This document shows, one piece after another, positions 8,680 to 15,770 of a stretch of 64,000 bases of DNA. A model generated the notes under the pieces. That model searched no databases. It saw only the letters and a program-made list of their open reading frames with translations, and was not told the DNA's origin. The position numbers and the translations under genes were made by a program. How positions within the stretch are numbered: the stretch's first letter is position 1; every line of letters begins with the position of its first letter. This DNA is from an uncultured Bacteroidales bacterium. Lineage in GTDB: Bacteria; Bacteroidota; Bacteroidia; Bacteroidales; UBA932. The stretch covers positions 62,001-126,000 of the forward strand of contig CALVAG010000003.1 of assembly GCA_944325445.1 (NCBI GenBank), in the 5' to 3' direction.

Positions 8680-11391
8680 TTAGTGAGCTTCGAGCCAGTT
8701 GGCTCCGGCATTGCACTCTGCGACAAGGGGAACTTTGAGAGCCGCGATGTTCTCCATCTCCTCCTTCAGCAGCTTTGTGATGAGTTCCTTTTCATTGTCG
8801 ATGACATCAAGCACAAGTTCGTCATGTACCTGCAGTACCATCCTGCTCTTCAGACCATCTGTCTTTAACCGTTTATAAACGTTTATCATCGCCAATTTTA
8901 TGATATCCGCAGCGCTTCCCTGCAGCGGCGCGTTTATGGCGTTCCGTTCATTATAGCCCCTTACCACGCTGTTGCGGGAGTTGATGTCCGGCAAAAAACG
9001 CCTTCTTCCGTAAATAGTCTCCACATATCCTTTCTCCTTGGCAGATGCAATCATACGGTTTATATACTCCCTGACTCCCGGATAGTTGTTGAAGTATTCC
9101 TCTATCAAGGCCTTGGAGTCGCTGCGACTCATGCCTATCCTTTGGGAGAGGCCGTAGGTCGATATGCCGTATATTATTCCGAAATTGGCGGTCTTGGCCC
9201 TTGAACGCTGCTCTTTTGTCACCTCTTCTTCCTTCTCTTTGAAAATTTTGGCCGCCGTTGCGGTGTGGATATCCTTGCCGTGTTCGAACGCCTCTATCAG
9301 ACCGCTGTCTCCGCTCATGTGCGCCATAAGGCGCAACTCTATCTGGGAGTAGTCTGCAGAGACGATTACCCCGTTGGGGTGCGACGGAATAAAGGCTTTC
9401 CTTATCTCTCTTCCTCTTTCTGTGCGGATCGGGATGTTCTGCAGGTTGGGATTCGACGAACTCAATCGTCCTGTTGCCGTGAGGGCCTGGTTGAATGTGG
9501 TGTGCAGTTTCCCGTTGCGGTCTATCATTTGCGGAAAGCTATCTATATAGGTGGAGAGCAGCTTTTTCAAGCCTCTGTATTCCAATATCTTTTCAACGAT
9601 AGGGTGCTTCTCTTTAAGTTCGTTCAGACTCTCTTCATCTGTAGGGTAGTTCCCTTTGGAACTCTTTTTGGCCTTTGGCGAAAGTCCCAATTTTTCATAT
9701 AAAAGAATGCCTATCTGCTTGGGCGAGAGAATATTCAGTTCGGCATCCCCTGCCATCTGCCGTATTTCGGACTCTATGCCTTCCAGCTCTTTGTTGAGCA
9801 GTGTACTGTAATTTTTAAGGTGGGCGGTATCTATCTTCACCCCTTCCCATTCCATATCGCTCAGAACGGCAATGAGCGGCATCTCTATTTTATCGTACAG
9901 CGTGACGAGTTCCGCTTCCCGCAGCCTCTTCTCTATTTCATGGCAGAGCGGAAGCATAAGTGCGCATTCGTTTATCTCTTTTTGGGTTATGGCATTTTCG
10001 CCTTGCAGGCTATCCTCCGGGGCGGAAAAGAGGTCTGCTGCAACGTTATCCTGTTTCTGCTCCACATGCTGCCCGTTCAGCAGTTTTTCTGCATCTTCTC
10101 CTATAAAACTTCTTATGAGCATCTTCGCACTGTGGCTCCTTTCCGGGTCGAGTATATAGTGCATAATCTCTATATCCTTGACTTTCTGCAGATAGCCTGC
10201 ATCCAATGCTCCGTTCATGTCTATCGAGACCTCTCTGAAGTATTTTATATATTGCTTGAATCCGAATCCGACCTTTTCGATTGCTGGATTCATGATAACT
10301 TCCTTAAGGGCGGAGAATTCTGCACCGGAGAGATTCTGTATGGAAGGGATGACACAGTATGAGCAGGGCTTTTCTCCGGTTGCAACCGCCAGGCTCTTTT
10401 CTGTGGCGAATTTTATTGAAATTTCTCCATTCCTCTCCGCTGTTTTTGCAAAATCATGCAATGTAACCTCTTGAAGTTCCAGGGTATATCCTTTGCCGGC
10501 CATCTCCTTTTCTTCTTTTGATTCTCCTATGCCTGTGAGTTTTCTCAGGGAGTTGATCTCATATTTGCTGAATACGCTGTTTACCGCCTCCTCATTTACG
10601 TTATGACGCTTGATTTCATCCTTGCAAAGAGGCAGTCTTATGTCTGTCTTTATGGTAACGAGGAATTTGCTCATGCCAATCCTTCCTTCCGCCTCCTTTA
10701 CCGCCTCCTGCTGTTTTGCCGGAAGCTGCGACAGATTGGATAAAACCTCCTCTACGGAACCGTATTTGGAGATGAGTTTTTTCGCCCCCACTTCTCCTAT
10801 TCCGCGGATGCCCGGTATATTGTCCGACGAGTCTCCCCATATTGTAAGGATATCTATTACCTGACGCGGATCGGTAATGCCGTAGTGGCTGCAAATCTGT
10901 TCTTTTCCCAATATTTCAGTCTCTCCTCCTCCCTTGGCGGGTTTGTACTGGTAGACATTCTCGGAGACGAGCTGCCCGTAATCCTTGTCAGGGGTGACCA
11001 TATATATTTTATCTTCGGTCCCGCTCCATTGGCATGCCATGGAGCCTATTACGTCATCGGCTTCGAATCCTGGAACCATTACTACAGGAATATTCAGCGC
11101 CTGCAGAATCTCCGTGAGCGGCTCCAATGCCTCCTTTACCAGTTCCGGTGCAGCGCTTCTGTTTGCCTTGTATTCAGGGTAGGTCTCATGTCTGAAGGTC
11201 TTTGCAGGAGGGTCGAAGGCAACTGCTATATGGGTTGGCCGCTCTTTCTCCACAAGTTCCAGGACCATCTTTGTAAAACCGAAAATTATGGAGGTGTCCA
11301 TCCCTTTCGAATTTACCATGGGATGCCTCATGAATGCGTAGTACATTCTGAAAATCTGTGCATGGCCGTCTATAAGAAATATTCTGTTCAT
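8680..11391 (-). CDS. polA: DNA polymerase I with degenerate 3'-5' exonuclease site
   Basis: 903 residues. The N-terminal 5'-3' flap nuclease domain covers about 1-290 (FLIDGHAQIFRMYYAFM; GFEADDVIGSMA; DIPGIRGIG-type helix-hairpin-helix). The polymerase domain has motif A DYSQIELR at about 680, motif B RAKTANFGIIYG at about 731 and motif C QVHDELVLD at about 854. The enzyme fills gaps and removes RNA primers. In the middle domain, the E. coli FDTE motif reads FATE, so the metal-binding Asp is Ala329; the NxxxD and YxxxD motifs are also not recognisable, so proofreading is predicted lost. The start at 11391 overlaps the queD stop (ATGA). Upstream in-frame codons to 11760 are antisense or overlapping sequence of queD and are not used. 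Confidence 0.97.
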   Translation of the reverse strand: MNRIFLIDGHAQIFRMYYAFMRHPMVNSKGMDTSIIFGFTKMVLELVEKERPTHIAVAFDPPAKTFRHETYPEYKANRSAAPELVKEALEPLTEILQALNIPVVMVPGFEADDVIGSMACQWSGTEDKIYMVTPDKDYGQLVSENVYQYKPAKGGGETEILGKEQICSHYGITDPRQVIDILTIWGDSSDNIPGIRGIGEVGAKKLISKYGSVEEVLSNLSQLPAKQQEAVKEAEGRIGMSKFLVTIKTDIRLPLCKDEIKRHNVNEEAVNSVFSKYEINSLRKLTGIGESKEEKEMAGKGYTLELQEVTLHDFAKTAERNGEISIKFATEKSLAVATGEKPCSYCVIPSIQNLSGAEFSALKEVIMNPAIEKVGFGFKQYIKYFREVSIDMNGALDAGYLQKVKDIEIMHYILDPERSHSAKMLIRSFIGEDAEKLLNGQHVEQKQDNVAADLFSAPEDSLQGENAITQKEINECALMLPLCHEIEKRLREAELVTLYDKIEMPLIAVLSDMEWEGVKIDTAHLKNYSTLLNKELEGIESEIRQMAGDAELNILSPKQIGILLYEKLGLSPKAKKSSKGNYPTDEESLNELKEKHPIVEKILEYRGLKKLLSTYIDSFPQMIDRNGKLHTTFNQALTATGRLSSSNPNLQNIPIRTERGREIRKAFIPSHPNGVIVSADYSQIELRLMAHMSGDSGLIEAFEHGKDIHTATAAKIFKEKEEEVTKEQRSRAKTANFGIIYGISTYGLSQRIGMSRSDSKALIEEYFNNYPGVREYINRMIASAKEKGYVETIYGRRRFLPDINSRNSVVRGYNERNAINAPLQGSAADIIKLAMINVYKRLKTDGLKSRMVLQVHDELVLDVIDNEKELITKLLKEEMENIAALKVPLVAECNAGANWLEAH

Positions 11392-11831
11392 ACATTGTCC
11401 TCCGCATACCATTCCACATAGCTTGTCGCAGTCTCGTAGAGTTTGAGATGGTGCAACTTTACTCCGGAAGGCAGGTTTTTCATAATCACCTCTGCAAAAT
11501 AGCCTATCAGATTTTCGCAGGTCGGCTGGAAATCCACCATTACCACATTCCTGTATTCCCTGCACAACTCCTCTGCAAGAGGCGCATCCCGGCGCATTAC
11601 CAATGCATGGTCGAAACACTCTATTATATTTTTGTTTACGACAGCCTTGAGGTCTGTAAAATCCATAAGCATACCATCTTTGGCGCAACCGCAATTCTGT
11701 GCCGGAGCGCCCGAAACGGTTACATACAAAATATAGGAATGGCCATGGATATGGCGGCATTTGCCGTCGTAACCCAAAAGGGCATGGGCCCCTTCGTATC
11801 TGAACTCTTTTGTGATCCTTATTATGCTCAT
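11388..11831 (-). CDS. queD: 6-carboxy-5,6,7,8-tetrahydropterin synthase (QueD/PTPS family)
   Basis: 147 residues. The enzyme converts dihydroneopterin triphosphate to 6-carboxytetrahydropterin in queuosine (7-deazaguanine) synthesis. Zinc-binding histidines are seen in EGAHAL (about 13-18) and HGH (about 28-30), with the catalytic cysteine in CRHIHGH (Cys24). FDHALVM (about 73) and the late LYET match the family. It overlaps polA by four bases and follows the ABC ATPase gene by four bases, so it lies inside a tight operon. Eukaryote-type PTPS activity is the alternative, but CxxxHGH favours QueD. Confidence 0.93.
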   Translation of the reverse strand: MSIIRITKEFRYEGAHALLGYDGKCRHIHGHSYILYVTVSGAPAQNCGCAKDGMLMDFTDLKAVVNKNIIECFDHALVMRRDAPLAEELCREYRNVVMVDFQPTCENLIGYFAEVIMKNLPSGVKLHHLKLYETATSYVEWYAEDNV

Positions 11832-11835
11832 CTTG

Positions 11836-12627
11836 TCATATTGTCTCGTTTACAGCTTCGAACGAGCGTGTAGTCCTGTTGAAGACTATGCGCTGCCCGT
11901 CAAAAATCTTGTTGAAAATATCTTGTTCCATCAGTTTTTCGGGCGTGTCGTCGTAAAAACCGTCGCCCGCCATAACCCATATTTTGTCGCACATTTGAAT
12001 GGCGGTCTGCAAATCGTGGGTTGAAAAGATTATACACTTGTTGCTTTTATGCGCAATGTCGCGCAAAAGCCTGGTTATAAGAAAACGGTTGGCTATGTCG
12101 AGGAATGCTGTAGGCTCATCCAAAATAATGGCCTCAGTATCCTGGGCTATGGCGCCGGCTATCGTGACGCGCTGGTACTCCCCGTCGCTCAGCACACTGC
12201 TGTCTCTCTCTTCGAACCCTGCAAGCGAGACCATTTCCAACGCTTCGGAGATTCTCTTTTCATCCTCCTGTTTTATGCTTCCCAGCCAGTTCGTCTTATA
12301 GTACCGGTTAATGCTCAAGACTCCCCTTACCGTCAGATTCTTCGCCCGCGGGTTATTTGCCCCTACGAATGCAAGCAGGCTTGAGCGTTCTTTGCGCCCG
12401 TAGCTCTCTATTGCTTTGTTCCTGAACAGGATCTCTCCGCCGCCGCAGTTGGGCAGTATGCCGCTTATGGTCTTTAGCAAGGTGCTTTTGCCTTTCCCGT
12501 TGGCTCCTATCAGGGCTATGAATTGCGAACTGCATGCAGCGGCATTGATATCGGAAAAGATGACCTTTTCCTCCTTTCCCTCCTTTACGCAGAGATTCAA
12601 TGATTTTATCTCGACAATATTCTCCAC
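11836..12627 (-). CDS. ABC transporter ATP-binding protein, FecE/BtuD type
   Basis: 263 residues. Walker A GANGKGKST is at about residues 42-50, the signature LSDGEYQRV at about 145, Walker B AIILDEP at about 165, and the switch histidine in STHD at about 203. With the preceding FecCD permease it would form an importer for an iron-siderophore, haem or cobalamin. The start is a GTG (12625-12627) that shares one base with the permease stop (TAGTG). No substrate-binding protein or TonB receptor is in the window, so the substrate is unknown. Confidence 0.93.
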   Translation of the reverse strand: MENIVEIKSLNLCVKEGKEEKVIFSDINAAACSSQFIALIGANGKGKSTLLKTISGILPNCGGGEILFRNKAIESYGRKERSSLLAFVGANNPRAKNLTVRGVLSINRYYKTNWLGSIKQEDEKRISEALEMVSLAGFEERDSSVLSDGEYQRVTIAGAIAQDTEAIILDEPTAFLDIANRFLITRLLRDIAHKSNKCIIFSTHDLQTAIQMCDKIWVMAGDGFYDDTPEKLMEQDIFNKIFDGQRIVFNRTTRSFEAVNETI

Positions 12628-13658
12628 TATGCCCTGTTTTTAATGATTATTGCAAAAATAACGGGTATTCCCAATAATGCCGCCATTGTATTTATCGGGA
12701 TTATATTGCCAGATCCCGGCAGTTGCGAAAGGGTGTCGGCAATAAGCGTCATTCCGCCTCCAAGAATTGCGGAAGCAGGTATAAGTACTTTATGGTCTGC
12801 ATCTTTATATATCATTCTGGCTATGTGCGGGACTGCTATGCCTATAAATCCTATCGGGCCGCAAAAGGCGGTAATGCCTCCGGCCAGAAGCGTGGTCGCA
12901 ACGATTATCCTTATCTTTACCCTTTTTGTATTTATTCCGGCCGCATCGGCATATTGTTCGCCTAACATTATGGCGTTCAAATCTTTTATATTGTAAACCG
13001 ACAGTATGATGCCTGCAACGGAGAGAACCGCCAGTATCAGCAGCTGCGACGATTTGAGCCCCGTAAAACTTCCCAATGTCCATACTACGTACATTTTCAG
13101 AGCAGATTCGTTGGAGGCGTATTGCAGCAGGTTTATAAGAGCCGATGCAATGCTCGAGACCATGATTCCGAATATGAGAAGCGAAAGGTTGTCTTTAAGT
13201 TTTTCGGAGACTGCAAGGATAAGCAGCAGAAGCAGTATGGAACCCGCCATTGCGGCGCCGGCAATGCCGAAGGTCTGGAAAGCTGCAGAACCGAGGTTTA
13301 TGCCGAGTGCGCTGCCGCCCATTATGAAAAGCGCAACTCCCAATCCGGCAGAGGCGCTCACGCCTAAAATGTAGGGGTCCGCCAGGGGATTTCTGAAAAG
13401 CGTCTGCATCTGCAGTCCGCAAAGCGAGAGGCCCGTTCCCGCCAGAAGTGCCGTGATGGCCTTTGGCAGTCTGAAATTGTATATAATGTCGCGTATGAAG
13501 TTCTGCTCCGTTTCGCAAATGCCGCCTGCATTGCCGGAAAAGAGAGAGAAGAATATCTTCTTTACCGGGATATAGACCCCTCCGAATATGTTGTCGCATA
13601 TGAAAAATGCAACAAGTATCATTATTGGAATGACAAAATATTTTCTCTTCTTTTTCAT
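12627..13658 (-). CDS. FecCD-family ABC transporter permease
   Basis: 343 residues with about ten hydrophobic segments. Family motifs are RLPKAITALLAGTGLSLCGLQMQTLFRNPLADPYILG split around residues 57-95, LLAGGITAFCGPIGFIG near 257, and PHIARM near 280. These permeases import iron chelates or cobalamin through the inner membrane. It is the first gene of a minus-strand run with the ATPase and then queD and polA. A -7 box lies only five bases before the ATG, so the mRNA may be leaderless. It diverges from tpiA with 71 bp between starts. Confidence 0.93.
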   Translation of the reverse strand: MKKKRKYFVIPIMILVAFFICDNIFGGVYIPVKKIFFSLFSGNAGGICETEQNFIRDIIYNFRLPKAITALLAGTGLSLCGLQMQTLFRNPLADPYILGVSASAGLGVALFIMGGSALGINLGSAAFQTFGIAGAAMAGSILLLLLILAVSEKLKDNLSLLIFGIMVSSIASALINLLQYASNESALKMYVVWTLGSFTGLKSSQLLILAVLSVAGIILSVYNIKDLNAIMLGEQYADAAGINTKRVKIRIIVATTLLAGGITAFCGPIGFIGIAVPHIARMIYKDADHKVLIPASAILGGGMTLIADTLSQLPGSGNIIPINTMAALLGIPVIFAIIIKNRA

Positions 13659-13687
13659 TGTCGCAAAGTTAAAAAAATTTAAATTTG
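13657..13687 (+). promoter_or_regulatory. tpiA promoter
   Basis: ATTG (13657-13660), a 19-base spacer, then TAAATTTG (13680-13687), matching the Bacteroidota -33/-7 pattern with one change in the -33 box. The tpiA start codon is 42 bp further. Confidence 0.65.
13664..13671 (-). promoter_or_regulatory. Candidate -7 box for the FecCD permease operon
   Basis: On the minus strand TAACTTTG matches TAnnTTTG, with only CGACA between it and the ATG at 13658. A -33 TTTG is not clear. If used, transcription would begin at or next to the start codon. Confidence 0.45.
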
Positions 13688-13729
13688 CGCCCGAAAAATG
13701 AGTCTTAAAGAGATAAATAAAGATAGGTT

Positions 13730-14485
13730 ATGAGAAAGAAAATTGTAGCTGGAAACTGGAAGATGAACACTACGGTTCCGCAGGGTGAAACTTTGGCGAA
13801 AGAGATTGTGAAAATGGCATCGGAGGTCCCTTCCGATGTAAATCTTATTGTAGCCCCTCCTTTTACGCATCTTTCCAAAGTGGCGGATGCCATTAAGGGT
13901 TCAAGAGTCGCACTCTCTGCCCAGAACTGTGCAGACAAGGAGAGCGGTGCATATACCGGCGAGGTCTCTGCCAAAATGCTTGCGAGCGTTCCTGCAGAGT
14001 ATGTGATCCTGGGCCATTCCGAGAGAAGGGAGTACTACGGCGAGACGAATGCCAAACTGGTGGAGAAGATAAAACTTGCGTTGGGCGAGAACCTTTCGGT
14101 GATATATTGCGTGGGCGAGAAACTGGATGAGAGAGAAAAGGGCGAGCATTTCAATGTAATTGCTTCGCAGGTCAAAGAGGTGTTGTTCAACCTTACTGCA
14201 GAGCAACTTGAAAAAGTGGTGATAGCATATGAGCCGGTATGGGCGATAGGAACAGGCAAGACAGCGACAAGCGCGCAGGCTCAGGAGGTTCATGAATTTA
14301 TAAGAAAGACCGTTGCCGGGAAGTTCGGCGAGGATGCGGCGGAACGTATATCGATACTTTACGGAGGTAGCTGCAAGCCCGGAAATGCAAAGGAACTTTT
14401 TGCATGCAAGGATATCGACGGCGGTCTTATCGGCGGTGCGTCTTTGGTAGCCGATGATTTCATAGCTATTGCAAAGTCATTTTAA
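13730..14485 (+). CDS. tpiA: Triosephosphate isomerase
   Basis: 251 residues, the usual length. The enzyme interconverts glyceraldehyde 3-phosphate and dihydroxyacetone phosphate. Seen are the substrate lysine in GNWKMN (about 8-13), the catalytic histidine in LGHSERR (about 95-101), the catalytic glutamate in AYEPVWAIGTGKTA (about 166-179), and the phosphate loop YGGSCKPGNA and GGLIGGASL near the C-terminus. It has its own promoter and is followed by a separate RNA gene, so it is probably monocistronic. Confidence 0.98.
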   Translation: MRKKIVAGNWKMNTTVPQGETLAKEIVKMASEVPSDVNLIVAPPFTHLSKVADAIKGSRVALSAQNCADKESGAYTGEVSAKMLASVPAEYVILGHSERREYYGETNAKLVEKIKLALGENLSVIYCVGEKLDEREKGEHFNVIASQVKEVLFNLTAEQLEKVVIAYEPVWAIGTGKTATSAQAQEVHEFIRKTVAGKFGEDAAERISILYGGSCKPGNAKELFACKDIDGGLIGGASLVADDFIAIAKSF

Positions 14486-14504
14486 AAAATCACAATAATT
14501 AGGT

Positions 14505-14536
14505 ATTGCGGTAACTGTATAGAGAATATACCTTTG
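14505..14536 (+). promoter_or_regulatory. Promoter of the 6S-like RNA
   Basis: ATTG (14505-14508), 20 bases, then TACCTTTG (14529-14536). Transcription would start near 14543, which is within the non-coding interval between tpiA and the hemerythrin-LuxR gene. Confidence 0.7.
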
Positions 14537-14542
14537 CAATCG

Positions 14543-14765
14543 AATCATTCTGTTCATAACGCCATGAGGTGATTCTTATGGACAGAAGAATTGATGAAAT
14601 ACAAGGCATTTAGGTTCGAGACGAATGAGCGTACATTTGTACGTGATTGAGTTGAGATACCGAAATAACGCAGTAGTTTACAATTATTCTGTCCATAAAG
14701 GTGTATTTGTTATTGTTATTGTAGAATAAAGCCGTCGGACCCGTATGGTAAAGACGGCTTTGTTT
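14543..14765 (+). ncRNA. ssrS: Structured non-coding RNA, probably 6S RNA (SsrS-like)
   Basis: An interval of about 220 nt with a promoter before it and a terminator at its end, and no reading frame. It folds into one long hairpin: TTATGGACAGAA (14576-14587) with TTCTGTCCATAA (14687-14698), AATTG (14589-14593) with CAATT (14681-14685), TGAAATAC with GTAGTTTA (one mismatch), ATTT and GGT (14608-14615) with ACC and AAAT (14659-14666), then a large bubble (14616-14629 against 14644-14658) and an apical stem CGTAC/GTACG (14630-14643). A long stem with a central bubble is the hallmark of 6S RNA, which binds the housekeeping RNA polymerase by mimicking open promoter DNA. Bacteroidales 6S candidates are known from RNA-motif work. 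The 33-nt 5' extension is unusual and may be processed. The RNA gene is well supported; the 6S identity is less certain. Confidence 0.68.
14728..14765 (+). terminator. Terminator of the 6S-like RNA
   Basis: The stem AAAGCCGTC (14728-14736) pairs with GACGGCTTT (14753-14761), followed by TGTTTT. It ends only 23 bp before the next start codon at 14785, leaving little room for a separate promoter. Confidence 0.75.
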
Positions 14766-14784
14766 TGGACTAAAACGAAATGTC

Positions 14785-15753
14785 ATGGGCAGTGTCTTAT
14801 GTTATAAAACTACCGATAAAATGGCGGACATTATATCCGATAATCCGTCTTTACTGCAGATAATGAGCAGGTTCGGTATGAAGCTCGGATTCGGTGACTC
14901 TACAGTGGAGCAGGTATGCGCTTCCCAGGGAGTTGATGCCCCGACCTTTATAGAGGTCGTGAATTTTGTCTCCGGGAACTGTCATAACCGCAGAGAGCGG
15001 GAGAACAGCCTCTCTCTCCCTACGCTTTTGTATTTCCTGCGTCAGGCCCATATCTATTTTTTGGATTTTTCGCTGCCTAATATCAAGGAAAAGCTCGAGA
15101 GTGCGATAGGCTGTTACGACCACGGGATTTCGATGCTCATAATGAAATTCTTCGAGGATTATACGGCACATGTCAGGCAGCATATGATGTATGAGGAGAC
15201 AGAGGTCTTTCCGTTTGTGGAGAAACTTATTGCCGGAGAGAAAGAGGGCGATTTTAAAATAGCCTCTTTCGAAAAGAAGCATAGCCAGGTAAGCGATACC
15301 TTGAGCGAACTCAAAAATCTTATTATAAAGTATTTTCCTGCAAAAGAGAGCAGCAATTCCATAAATTCCGCGCTTTACGATATTATGATATGCGAGAATG
15401 AACTGGAGTCGCACTGCAAAATCGAGGATTCCCTTTTCGTGCCTGCCGTAATGAGATTGGAAGATGCTGCAGCTTCCGGAAATGAACAATATGGAGAGGA
15501 AAACGTTGAAATGGAGGCGGGAGATGAGGATGAGGGCGTTTTGAGCCGCAGGGAACTGGCTGTTCTGGTTGAGGTGGCAAAGGGTTTTACAAATAAGGAG
15601 ATTGCCGACAGGTTGTTTATCTCGATCCATACTGTCATAACGCACAGGCGCAATATTACAAAGAAGCTGAACATACACAGTACCGCAGGCCTTACGATTT
15701 ATGCGATAGCCAATAATCTGATAGATTTGAAGGATATTAAACTTCCGGTATAA
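14785..15753 (+). CDS. Hemerythrin-domain regulator with C-terminal LuxR-type helix-turn-helix
   Basis: 322 residues. The N-terminus (about 14-65, DNPSLLQIMSRFGMKLGFG) resembles the DUF1858/ScdA-N fold found at the front of RIC/YtfE di-iron repair proteins, but without their Cys-Cys pair. The middle is a hemerythrin-like four-helix segment with possible iron ligands in DHG (near 113), HVRQHMMYEETEVFPFVE (about 130-147), KKHSQVSD and ESHCKIEDSLFVP. The last 65 residues are a LuxR/GerE DNA-binding domain (LSRRELAVLVEVAKGFTNKE, then IADRLFISIHTVITHRRNI). This suggests a transcription factor that senses oxygen, NO or redox state through a di-iron centre; that role is inferred. It lies directly after the terminator of the 6S-like RNA, and prmA follows after 17 bp. 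Confidence 0.88.
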   Translation: MGSVLCYKTTDKMADIISDNPSLLQIMSRFGMKLGFGDSTVEQVCASQGVDAPTFIEVVNFVSGNCHNRRERENSLSLPTLLYFLRQAHIYFLDFSLPNIKEKLESAIGCYDHGISMLIMKFFEDYTAHVRQHMMYEETEVFPFVEKLIAGEKEGDFKIASFEKKHSQVSDTLSELKNLIIKYFPAKESSNSINSALYDIMICENELESHCKIEDSLFVPAVMRLEDAAASGNEQYGEENVEMEAGDEDEGVLSRRELAVLVEVAKGFTNKEIADRLFISIHTVITHRRNITKKLNIHSTAGLTIYAIANNLIDLKDIKLPV

Positions 15754-15770
15754 AGTTTACGATAAATACG

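Noticed and set aside
14851-15678. 275-residue minus-strand frame
   Set aside because: Antisense to the hemerythrin-LuxR gene, with no recognisable domain.
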